14,592 nt of DNA, from positions 1 through 14,592 of the forward strand of contig JASHQP010000353.1 in assembly GCA_030039095.1 (NCBI GenBank), read 5' to 3'. This DNA is from Streptosporangiaceae bacterium. GTDB lineage: Bacteria > Actinomycetota > Actinomycetes > Streptosporangiales > Streptosporangiaceae. Each line of letters starts with the position of its first letter. Position 1 is the stretch's first letter. The translations under genes were made by a program, and so were the position numbers. Shown here piece after piece: positions 7,630-14,225 of this stretch. The notes beneath the pieces were generated by a model. It saw only the letters and a list, made by a program, of their open reading frames with translations. It was not told the origin of the DNA and did not search any database.

Positions 7630-8766
7630 GTGCCCAAGGTCCTGATCGTCAGCAACGACTTCCCGCCGCGCCGCGGCGGGATCCAGTCGTTCGTGCACGC
7701 GCTCACCACGCGGCTGCCCGCGGGGTCCGTCGTCGTGTACGCGCCGCGCTGGGACGGCGCCGCCGAGTTCGACGCCCGCCAGCCGTTCCCGGTGATCAGG
7801 CACCCGACCTCACTGATGCTGCCGGTGCCGTCCGTGGCCAGGCGTGCGGCCCGGCTGCTGCGTGAGCACGGCTGCGACACGGTCCTGTTCGGCGCCGCGG
7901 CGCCGCTGGGGCTGCTGGCCCCGTCGCTACGCCGGGCTGGCGCCCGCCGGATCGTCGCGATCACCCACGGCCACGAGGCGGGCTGGGCGGCGCTGCCCGG
8001 GGCCCGCGCGCTGCTGCGCCGGATCGGCGACGAGGTGGACGTGCTCACCTACCTGGGCGAGTACTTCCGGGTCAGGCTGGCGCGGGCGCTGTCAGCGGAG
8101 GCGGCCGCGCGCATGGTGCGGCTTGCGCCAGGGGTGGACAACGCCTCGTTCCGGCCCGGCGCGGGGGGTGACGCGATCAGGAAGAGGCTCGGCCTCGGCG
8201 GCCGCCCCGTCGTCGTCTGTGTGTCGCGGATGGTTCCGCGCAAGGGCCAGGACACGCTGATCCGGGCCTGGCCACGGGTGCTCGCCACGGCCAGTGACGC
8301 CCCGGCGCTGCTGCTGGTCGGCGACGGGCCGTACCGGGCGAAGCTCGGCCGGCTTGCTCAGCAGGCCGGGGCCGCCGGCTCGGTGGTGTTCACCGGTCCG
8401 GTGCCAGCAGCCGACCTGCCGGCCTATTACGACGCCGGGGACGTGTTCGCGATGCCGTGCCGTACCCGCCGCGCCGGCCTGGACGTAGAAGGGCTCGGGA
8501 TCGTCTACCTCGAGGCTTCGGCGTCCGGGCTGCCGGTCGTGGGCGGCGACTCGGGCGGAGCGCCTGACGCGATCGTGCCCGGCGAGACCGGCTACGTGGT
8601 GCCAGGGCGCGACGTGGCAGCCGTCGCCGACCGCGTCTCCGGGCTGCTCGCCGACCCGGCCGGTGCGCGCGCGATGGGGGAGAAGGGCGCCGCCTGGGTC
8701 GACCGCGAGTGGCGCTGGGAACTGGTCACCGACCGGCTCATGGCGATCCTGGCCGGACCGGCGTGA
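7630..8766 (+). CDS. pimB: GDP-mannose-dependent phosphatidylinositol mannoside mannosyltransferase (PimB-like, GT4)
   Basis: A GT-B glycosyltransferase (378 aa from this start) close in sequence pattern to M. tuberculosis PimB (Rv2188c), which adds the second mannose to phosphatidylinositol monomannoside at the inner membrane face. Matching blocks include VSNDFPPRRGGIQSF (7-21), THGHEAGW (112-119), VSRMVPRKGQDTL (198-210, with R200 and K205 expected to hold the sugar-nucleotide phosphates), FAMPCRTR (273-280) and the E287-x7-E295 motif EGLGIVYLE. I prefer the GTG at 7630, which places the first strand (PKVLIVSND) right at the N-terminus as in homologues. A GTG at 7603 would add nine residues. 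In an organism with other PI-linked glycans the acceptor could differ. Confidence 0.9.
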   Translation: MPKVLIVSNDFPPRRGGIQSFVHALTTRLPAGSVVVYAPRWDGAAEFDARQPFPVIRHPTSLMLPVPSVARRAARLLREHGCDTVLFGAAAPLGLLAPSLRRAGARRIVAITHGHEAGWAALPGARALLRRIGDEVDVLTYLGEYFRVRLARALSAEAAARMVRLAPGVDNASFRPGAGGDAIRKRLGLGGRPVVVCVSRMVPRKGQDTLIRAWPRVLATASDAPALLLVGDGPYRAKLGRLAQQAGAAGSVVFTGPVPAADLPAYYDAGDVFAMPCRTRRAGLDVEGLGIVYLEASASGLPVVGGDSGGAPDAIVPGETGYVVPGRDVAAVADRVSGLLADPAGARAMGEKGAAWVDREWRWELVTDRLMAILAGPA

Positions 8767-9002
8767 CCGGCGTGATCGAGGTAAATGCGGTCGCACCAAA
8801 AAGGCCGTCTGCGTCAGGCCGGAACTCGCCTGCTGACCAGAATCGGTGAAGCCGGCCCATTGAAAACCGGCATATTAGGTATTCCGGGCGTCCTGCCGCG
8901 GGGCCCGGCGGGGCGCAGTAGGGTCGCCGGCCCGTTGCTGCTGCTAGAGCGACAGCTACGGGCCGGCGACACTACGGCATGGCAAGATCCGCGAGACACC
9001 CT
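8767..9002. other. Intergenic region between convergent pimB and DUF4253 remnant
   Basis: This stretch of 236 bases holds no convincing gene. An open frame at 8785-9006 on the plus strand has no recognisable domain and spans the large hairpin. The middle part (about 8858-8885) is A/T-rich compared with its surroundings. The only clear structure is the long inverted repeat at 8923-8970, described separately. Confidence 0.6.
8923..8970. terminator. Long inverted repeat, probable bidirectional terminator
   Basis: GTCGCCGGCCCGT (8923-8935) pairs perfectly with ACGGGCCGGCGAC (8958-8970), a 13-bp stem. After one T-T mismatch the stem continues with GCTG (8937-8940) and CAGC (8953-8956), leaving a 12-nt loop. 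It lies between genes converging from both sides, the usual place for a shared terminator. No T-run follows on either strand, which fits the U-tail-less hairpins common in high-GC Actinobacteria. Confidence 0.65.
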
Positions 9003-9443
9003 CTAGTCCCACAAGAAGGTCCAGGTCGGGGTGTGGGCCAGGCAGGCAGCGATCTCGGAGATGTCTATGGGTCCCTGGCCTGCGCACTCGTCGCAGAATA
9101 CAAAGTGCTCGGCAGCCAGTTGCTGGGCGGCATCGAAGTCGCGCGGTGGGCGTTCGACGAGCAGCCGTATCTCGGCTCCGGAACCGATCTTCAAGAGCCT
9201 GGCCCCGAACCGTGCCTCCCAGGAGCGGAGCACCGAGGCGAGCCGCAGCGTGATCCCGGGCTCGTTCGGGCCGGTCCATCCGGCCAGGGACAGGGCATCG
9301 GCGGGCCGCGCAGCGGGGATCAGGCCGACCCGCGCGGGCTCTTGGGCAGAGAGCGCCGCATGCAGGAGGCCGGGGCTGAGCGGGGCGTGCTGCCCGGGTG
9401 CCAGGCCAGGGAACTCCCGGCAGTACGGTGCCCGGGCCTGGAC
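9003..9443 (-). pseudogene. DUF4253 family remnant (C-terminal half, start missing)
   Basis: The minus frame ending in TAG at 9003-9005 reads as the C-terminal half of a DUF4253 protein. Recognisable pieces are EFPGLAPG, ARVGLIPAARPADAL, GWTGPNEPG, VLRSWEARFGARL, AAEHFVFCDEC and the characteristic end WTFLWD. The frame stays open up to a stop at 9558-9560, but no ATG or GTG occurs before the GTG at 9231-9233, which lies inside the domain. From about 9450 upward, codon use loses its G/C third-position bias and the family match ends. The usual N-terminal half is absent, since the fadD stop at 9580 leaves no room. I read it as a 5'-truncated gene. A 76-aa product from 9233 is possible but would lack most of the domain. 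The function of the family is unknown. Confidence 0.65.
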
Positions 9444-9579
9444 AAGGCGGGGACCGCACGCACTCGCCTGCCCGCGGGGAGAACCAGCGGTCCGAGCCGG
9501 GGCTGTCCATCGTCTGGCAGCCCGTCCGCGACTATCACCGAATCTCGTTCCGCTGCGTCACCGGGCACTCGGCGACCCG

Positions 9580-11409
9580 TTAAGGGCGGTTATACAGAGC
9601 CTCGATGTCCGCGGCAAAGTCCTTCATCACCAGGTTCCTTCGCACCTTCAGCGACGGCGTGAGGTATCCGTTGTCCTCGGTGAAGTCCGACGGCAGGATG
9701 CGGAAGCGCCGGATGGACTCGGCGCGCGAGACCGCCTTGTTGGCGTCGTCGACCGCCGCCTGGATGTCCGCGATCAGCTCCGGGTTGCCGGTCACGTCCG
9801 CGTCGGCGGCGAGCCCGTGCTGCTTGCGCCAGAACGTCACGCCCTCTTCGTCCAGGGTGATCAGGCAGGCGATGTACGGGCGGCCGTCGCCGACCACGAC
9901 GCACTGGCTGACCAGCGGATTGGCGCGGAGCCTGTCCTCGAGCACCGCGGGAGCGACGTTCTTGCCGCCCGCGGTGACGATGAGCTCCTTCTTGCGCCCG
10001 GTGACCTGCAGGAAGCCCTCGTCGTCCAGGCCGCCGATGTCGCCGGTGCTAAACCACCCCTCGCCGTCGAGCACCTCGGCGGTCGCCGCCTCGTTGTGCC
10101 AGTAGCCCGGGAAGACGTTCGGGCCCCGGAGCAGGATCTCGCCGTCGTCGGCGATCTTGATCGCGACGCCGGGCAGCGGCAGGCCGACGGTGCCGATCTT
10201 GTTGCGGCCCGGCCGGTTCACCGTGGCGGCCGCCGATGTCTCGGTCAGCCCGTAGCCCTCCAGGATCGTGATGCCGGCGCCGCGGAAGAAGTGGCCGAGC
10301 CGCTCGCCGAGCGGGGCGCCGCCGGACACCGCGTACGCCACCTTCCCGCCCACCGCGGCCCGGAGCTTGGCGTAGACGAGCCGGTCGAACAGCCCGTGGC
10401 GCAGCCGGAGCCCCTGGCCGGGGGGGCGGCCGCCGGAGCTGGCCTGGCTCCAGGCGATCGCGGTGGCCACCGCGGCGTCGAAGATCCGGCGCTTCGCGGA
10501 GCTCGCCGACGCCTGCTGCACCGCCGTGTTGTAGACCTTCTCGAACACCCGCGGCACGGCGAGCAGGAACGTGGGCCGGAACTCCGGCAGCGCGGTCGCC
10601 ACCGTGGCCGTGTCGGACCAGTGCCCGAGAACCGCGCCGGATTCGAGGCAGCCAACCTGGATGATCCGGGCGAACGAGTGCGCGAGCGGCAGGAACAGCA
10701 GGGTCGAGCTGCCGGCGATCTCGAACACCTCCTCCAGCGACCCCGCGACCGCGTTCTTGACGTCGGAGAGCAGGTTGCCGTGGGTGATCTCGCATCCCTT
10801 GGGGCGGCCGGTGGTGCCCGACGTGTAGATGATCGTCGCGAGGTCGGCCGCGTGCCGCGCGGCCCGGCGCTGCTCGAGCTGCTCGTCGGTGACGCTGGCC
10901 CCGTCCGGGCCGGCGAGGGCGCCGTCCGGGCCATCGATCACCCAGATGTGCCCGACGGCGGCCACGCCTGCCGCACGGACCGCCTCGGCGTGCGCCGGCG
11001 TCTCGGCGAACGCGGCGATCGCGCCCGAATCGCCGAGGATCCACTCGATCTGCTCGGCCGAGGAGGTCTCGTAGATCGGCACGGTGACCGCACCGGCGGC
11101 CCAGATCGCGTAGTCGACCAGGGTCCACTCGTACCGCGTCCGGGACATCAGCGCGACCCGGTCGCCGGGCCGGACGCCGGCCGCGACGAGGCCCTTGGCC
11201 AGGGCCGCGACGTCGTCGCGGAACTGCCCGGCCGTGACGTCACGCCAGATACCCGGCCCGCCCTCCCGCCCTGGCCCGGCCGGACCGCCGGCGTCGAGCC
11301 TGCGGATCACGACCGCGTGCGGATCGCTGGCGGCGCGGGTGAACACCACGTCGGCAAGGCTCGCCGCAGCGGGGACGTCGACCAGGGCGGGGATGCTGTA
11401 CTCGCGCAC
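9580..11409 (-). CDS. Long-chain fatty-acid-CoA ligase (FadD15-like, AMP-forming)
   Basis: A 609-residue member of the ANL superfamily that activates a fatty acid with ATP and joins it to CoA in the cytoplasm. The phosphate-binding loop YTSGTTGRPKG is at 195-205. Further along are YGLTETSAA, the GEILLRGPNVFPGYW block, the hinge region DEGFLQVTGRKKELIVTAGGKNVAP, and the C-terminal catalytic Lys K588 (TPSLKVRRN). This layout matches M. tuberculosis FadD15 (Rv2187), which also lies next to pimB in the opposite orientation. The GTG start at 11409 is fixed by AGGAGG (11414-11419), 4 nt away. It stands alone on its strand except for the DUF4253 remnant downstream, and is divergent from the metallophosphoesterase gene. 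The substrate chain length is not evident. Confidence 0.94.
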   Translation of the reverse strand: MREYSIPALVDVPAAASLADVVFTRAASDPHAVVIRRLDAGGPAGPGREGGPGIWRDVTAGQFRDDVAALAKGLVAAGVRPGDRVALMSRTRYEWTLVDYAIWAAGAVTVPIYETSSAEQIEWILGDSGAIAAFAETPAHAEAVRAAGVAAVGHIWVIDGPDGALAGPDGASVTDEQLEQRRAARHAADLATIIYTSGTTGRPKGCEITHGNLLSDVKNAVAGSLEEVFEIAGSSTLLFLPLAHSFARIIQVGCLESGAVLGHWSDTATVATALPEFRPTFLLAVPRVFEKVYNTAVQQASASSAKRRIFDAAVATAIAWSQASSGGRPPGQGLRLRHGLFDRLVYAKLRAAVGGKVAYAVSGGAPLGERLGHFFRGAGITILEGYGLTETSAAATVNRPGRNKIGTVGLPLPGVAIKIADDGEILLRGPNVFPGYWHNEAATAEVLDGEGWFSTGDIGGLDDEGFLQVTGRKKELIVTAGGKNVAPAVLEDRLRANPLVSQCVVVGDGRPYIACLITLDEEGVTFWRKQHGLAADADVTGNPELIADIQAAVDDANKAVSRAESIRRFRILPSDFTEDNGYLTPSLKVRRNLVMKDFAADIEALYNRP

Positions 11410-11461
11410 GATGCCTCCTGACTAACCCGATCTTCATGAACCTATACCGCCGCCGGGGCGC

Positions 11462-11474
11462 GCAGTATTACTGC
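11462..11474. promoter_or_regulatory. Perfect 13-bp palindrome between fadD and the phosphoesterase gene
   Basis: GCAGTATTACTGC is a perfect inverted repeat (two 6-bp arms around one base) in the 95-base divergent intergenic region. It overlaps the position where the -35 box of the plus-strand gene would lie (TTACTG, 11468-11473) and is about 55 bases from the fadD start. Size and position suit a dimeric repressor such as a TetR- or GntR-type regulator. No regulator gene is present in the window, so the binding protein is unknown. Confidence 0.4.
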
Positions 11475-11491
11475 ACCGAGGAGGATTTGCC

Positions 11492-11504
11492 TAGGGTGTG
11501 GTGC
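11492..11504 (+). promoter_or_regulatory. Candidate -10 box giving a leaderless metallophosphoesterase mRNA
   Basis: TAGGGT (11492-11497) fits TAnnnT and ends 7 nt before the ATG at 11505, and no good ribosome site precedes that ATG. TTACTG at 11468-11473, 18 bases upstream of the box, is a weak -35 candidate. The geometry predicts transcription starting at the A of the start codon. Confidence 0.4.
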
Positions 11505-12272
11505 ATGAGAGTGCACGTGGTCAGCGATGTGCACGGCCGGGCCGACGCGCTCGCCGCCGCCGGTGACGGCGCCGACGCGCTGATCTGCCTGGGTGACCTG
11601 CTGCTGTTCGTTGACTACGCGGACCACACCCAGGGAATCTTTCCCGACCTGTTCGGCGCCCCGGCAGCCAGGGAGTTCATCGCGCTGCGCACGGCGCAGC
11701 GGTTCGACGAGGCCAGGCAGATGTCCGCGCAGCTGTGGGCCGGGCTCGACGGCGATCCGCGGGAGCACGTGGAGGCCGCGGCGTCGCGGCAGTACGCGGG
11801 GCTGTTCGCCGCGCTGCCCGCACCGGCGTACCTGACCTACGGCAACGTCGACATCCCGCGGATGTGGTCCCCGCACCTGCGGCCCGGGCATCACGTGCTC
11901 GACGGCGAGCGGGTGGAGATCGGTGGCTGGTCGTTCGGCTTCGTCGGCGGCGGCCTGCGCACGATCTACCGGACGCCGAACGAGATCTCCGACGAGGACT
12001 TCGCGGCCAAGGTGGCGGCCATCGGCGAGGTGGACGTGCTCTGCGCGCACATCCCCCCGGACGTGCCGGACCTGCTGTTCGATACCGTGGCCCGCCGGAT
12101 GGAACGCGGCAGCCAGGCACTGCTCGACGCCGTGCGGACCACTCAGCCCCGGTTCGCCCTTTTCGGGCACGTGCATCAGCCGCTGGCCAGCCGGGTCAAG
12201 ATAGGACGCACCGAGTGCATCAACGTCGGCCACTTCCGCGCCACCGGGACGCCCTACGCACTGGAGTGGTAG
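11505..12272 (+). CDS. Calcineurin-like metallophosphoesterase
   Basis: The 255-residue cytoplasmic protein carries the full set of two-metal phosphoesterase motifs: D8-x-H10 (SDVHG), G30-D31, G113-N114-x-D116, H182 (CAHIPP) and G221-H222-x-H224 (FGHVHQ). It should hydrolyse a phosphomonoester or phosphodiester, but the substrate cannot be told from sequence. A region of about 75 residues between the GD and GN motifs, with FGAPAAREFIALRTAQRFDEA, is longer than in YfcE-type enzymes and may cap the active site. The ATG at 11505 is chosen because the first metal motif starts at once after it. The frame is open up to 11436, but those residues look non-coding. It is followed after 27 bases by the SRPBCC gene. 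Confidence 0.88.
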   Translation: MRVHVVSDVHGRADALAAAGDGADALICLGDLLLFVDYADHTQGIFPDLFGAPAAREFIALRTAQRFDEARQMSAQLWAGLDGDPREHVEAAASRQYAGLFAALPAPAYLTYGNVDIPRMWSPHLRPGHHVLDGERVEIGGWSFGFVGGGLRTIYRTPNEISDEDFAAKVAAIGEVDVLCAHIPPDVPDLLFDTVARRMERGSQALLDAVRTTQPRFALFGHVHQPLASRVKIGRTECINVGHFRATGTPYALEW

Positions 12273-12287
12273 GCCCCCGCGGAGAGG

Positions 12288-12299
12288 TACGCTCCGTGC
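12288..12299 (+). promoter_or_regulatory. Candidate -10 box ahead of the SRPBCC gene
   Basis: TACGCT (12288-12293) fits TAnnnT and ends 6 nt before the ATG at 12300, within the 27-base gap after the phosphoesterase stop. GAGAGG (12282-12287) is 12 nt from the ATG, far for a ribosome site. This gene may therefore have its own leaderless transcript as well as read-through from upstream. No -35 box stands out. Confidence 0.33.
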
Positions 12300-12746
12300 A
12301 TGGCAGACAGGACCACGTCGAGCATTGTCGTCGGGATGCCGCGCAAAGACGTCATGGCGGTGATCGCCGACTTCGCCGCGTACCCGGAGTGGGCGACCGG
12401 CGTGCGCGGCGCGGAGGTCCTTTCCTCGGCGGACGGGCGGGGCGCGAGGGTCCGGTTCACGCTGGACGCCGGAGTGATCAAGGACAGCTACGTGCTCGGC
12501 TACGACTGGGACGGGGACGCGCGGGTGCACTGGGACCTCGCCGAGCCCGGGTCGGTGATCTCCGAGATGTCCGGGGGCTACGAGCTGACGGACCGCGGCG
12601 ACCGCACCGAGGTGACCTATGAGCTCACCGTGGGCATCAAGATACCGCTGCCCGGGATGCTCAAGCGGCGTGCGGAGAAGACAATCATCGACACGGCGCT
12701 CAAGGGGCTCAAGTCTCGGGCCGAGAACATCGGGAGGGCCGGATGA
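12300..12746 (+). CDS. SRPBCC family (polyketide cyclase/dehydrase-like) protein
   Basis: The 148-residue protein has the helix-grip START/Bet v 1-like fold pattern. After MADRTTSSIVV comes a helix with the typical ADFAAYPEWATGV signature (23-35), then beta strands ending in TEVTYELTV, and a long C-terminal helix (KRRAEKTIIDTALKGLKSRAEN). It resembles M. tuberculosis Rv2185c (TB16.3), including the MADKTT-like start, which supports the ATG at 12300. The fold makes a hydrophobic pocket for a lipid or aromatic ligand. No catalytic residue can be named, and the ligand is unknown. The stop overlaps the next start (ATGA at 12743-12746), so the downstream gene is translationally coupled. Confidence 0.88.
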   Translation: MADRTTSSIVVGMPRKDVMAVIADFAAYPEWATGVRGAEVLSSADGRGARVRFTLDAGVIKDSYVLGYDWDGDARVHWDLAEPGSVISEMSGGYELTDRGDRTEVTYELTVGIKIPLPGMLKRRAEKTIIDTALKGLKSRAENIGRAG

Positions 12747-13294
12747 GCACGCAGCCAGACAACGCCGGGACCGGCGGCCCCGGCCAGAACGGTCGCGGCG
12801 GCGGCCAGTCCCGCGGGCCCGCGCGTGAGTCCGGCCGTGACGCGGGCCGGGACCTGACCGCCGAATTCCAGCGCTGGCTGATCCGGTCCAGCGCCCGCAA
12901 CGTCCGCGACGAGCTCACCGGGCAGTTCCGCAGGACGTTCGGACGGGCGGAACGGGAAAACGTCTGGGGGGTGGCCACCACCGAGCCGCCGCCGGATGCG
13001 TCGGGTGAGGCTCCCGAGTGCGCCTGGTGCCCGGTGTGCCGTGCCGCCCGCCGGATCCGGGAATCCGCTCCCACCGTCGGCGGCCAGCTGGCGGGGGCGG
13101 GTGACGTGGTCGCCGCCGCCGTGCAGGAGGCCATGTCCGCGTTCGAGTCCGCCATGTCGATGGGGCAGCGCGGGGGCCGCGGGTCGGGATTCCCCGCCGA
13201 CGCATACCCGGCCGACCGGTTCCCCGCCGACCGGTTCCCGGTAGCGGGCACGCCTCGCGAAGGGGCGGACCATGAGCCTGACGATCGGGATTGA
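12743..13294 (+). CDS. Conserved small Cys-motif protein upstream of glk, function unknown
   Basis: This 183-residue soluble protein has no domain I can name with certainty. The first 37 residues are Gly/Arg/Gln-rich and probably disordered. A helical part (about 38-72) is followed by C93-A-W-C96-P-V-C99, a CxxCPxC cluster that could bind metal, and another helical part (about 101-140). The C-terminus has a 5-residue tandem repeat (FPADA, YPADR, FPADR, FPVAG at 150-169) and an acidic tail. Its position directly before a ROK glucokinase is that of Streptomyces SCO2127, a gene linked to carbon catabolite repression; homology to it is my inference from context. It shares ATGA with the SRPBCC gene and overlaps glk by 23 nt. 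GGGAGG lies upstream of the start. Confidence 0.8.
   Translation: MSTQPDNAGTGGPGQNGRGGGQSRGPARESGRDAGRDLTAEFQRWLIRSSARNVRDELTGQFRRTFGRAERENVWGVATTEPPPDASGEAPECAWCPVCRAARRIRESAPTVGGQLAGAGDVVAAAVQEAMSAFESAMSMGQRGGRGSGFPADAYPADRFPADRFPVAGTPREGADHEPDDRD
13190..13249 (+). repeat. 15-bp imperfect tandem repeat, four units, within the small Cys-motif gene
   Basis: Four 15-base units at 13190, 13205, 13220 and 13235 encode FPADA, YPADR, FPADR and FPVAG. Units 2 and 3 are nearly identical; unit 4 has diverged. The period is a whole number of codons, so the copy number could change without breaking the frame. The array lies just upstream of the glk start. Confidence 0.75.
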
Positions 13295-14222
13295 CGTCGG
13301 AGGCACCAAAGTCGCCGCCGGCGTCGTCGACCACGACGGCCGCATCATCGAAAGGCTCAAGCGGGCCACGCCATCGGGCAGCCCGGAACTGACGGCCAAG
13401 GTGATCGGGGAGACCGTCACCGAGCTGGCCGGCCTGCACGAGGTGGACGCCGTCGGCATCGGCGCCGCCGGATTCATCGACGTTGCCGGGTCCGGCGTGC
13501 TGTTCGCGCCCAACCTCGCCTGGCGCAACGAGCCGCTGCGGCAGCGGGTCGAGGACTACGCGGGCCTGCCCGTGGTGGTGGAGAACGACGCGAACGCCGC
13601 GGCGTGGGCGGAGACCATGCTCGGCGCCGCCCGCGGGCACGAGCACGTCATGCTCGTCGCGGTCGGCACCGGCATCGGCGCCGGGATCGTGATCAACGGC
13701 CAGCTGTACCGGGGTCGCTGGGGAATCGCTGGCGAGCCCGGGCACTACCGCGTCGTACCCGAAGGGCGGCTGTGCGGGTGCGGCAACCGGGGCTGCTGGG
13801 AGCAGTATGCGAGCGGGAGCGCCCTGGTCGCCGAGGCCAGGGAGTTTGCCAGGCGCTCGCCGGGCGGGGCGGTCCGGCTGCTGCAGCTCGGCGGGGGAAC
13901 CGCCGACGGTATCAACGGGCGCGAGGTCACCCAGGCGGCCGTCGAGGGAGACGCTGCGGCCCTGCGTTGTTTCGAGATCGTCGGAAGCTGGCTCGGCCAG
14001 GGCCTGGCGGCGCTGGCCGCCATCCTCGACCCGGGCTGCTTCGTGATCGGCGGCGGTGTGTCGGAAGCGGGCGATCTGCTCATCCGCCCCGCGCGCGCGG
14101 CGTTCGCTGACGCGCTGACCGGCGGGTCCTACCGCCCGCACGCCGAGATCCGGCTGGCGCAGCTCGGCCCCGAAGCCGGCGTGATCGGCGCGGCCGACCT
14201 GGCCCGGCGCACCCTGGGCTGA
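13272..14222 (+). CDS. glk: ROK-family glucokinase
   Basis: This 316-residue enzyme phosphorylates glucose to glucose-6-phosphate in the cytoplasm. Visible are the ATP-binding DVGGTK at 8-13, the catalytic base D106 in ENDANAAAW, the second phosphate motif VGTGIGAG (131-138), and the ROK zinc site H158 plus C168, C170 and C175 in CGCGNRGC. E155-P-G-H158 replaces the more usual ExGH with Pro, a small variation. Size and motifs match Streptomyces GlkA (SCO2126, 317 aa), which is also central to glucose repression. The ATG at 13272 has AGGGG (13261-13265) 6 nt ahead. The 23-nt overlap with the upstream gene suggests coupled translation. It ends 3 nt from the convergent membrane-protein gene. Confidence 0.95.
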   Translation: MSLTIGIDVGGTKVAAGVVDHDGRIIERLKRATPSGSPELTAKVIGETVTELAGLHEVDAVGIGAAGFIDVAGSGVLFAPNLAWRNEPLRQRVEDYAGLPVVVENDANAAAWAETMLGAARGHEHVMLVAVGTGIGAGIVINGQLYRGRWGIAGEPGHYRVVPEGRLCGCGNRGCWEQYASGSALVAEAREFARRSPGGAVRLLQLGGGTADGINGREVTQAAVEGDAAALRCFEIVGSWLGQGLAALAAILDPGCFVIGGGVSEAGDLLIRPARAAFADALTGGSYRPHAEIRLAQLGPEAGVIGAADLARRTLG

Positions 14223-14225
14223 GGG

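Noticed and set aside
8797..8820. GGCC repeat beside an A5 run, reading as a T-tailed terminator on the minus strand
   Set aside because: Only four base pairs can form, about 200 bases past the DUF4253 stop; too weak to call.
8785..9006. 73-codon plus-strand open frame after pimB
   Set aside because: It contains the long hairpin, has no domain, and lies opposite the end of the DUF4253 reading.
9320..9568. Minus-strand open frame with an LVLPAGRRV stretch that might be the missing DUF4253 N-terminus via a frameshift
   Set aside because: The rest of the frame does not fit the family, and a single shift does not restore a full-length protein.
9031..11421. 796-codon open frame on the plus strand opposite fadD
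   Set aside because: It mirrors the fadD ligase on the other strand, is very Arg/Gly/Pro-rich, and has no domain; high GC keeps antisense frames open.
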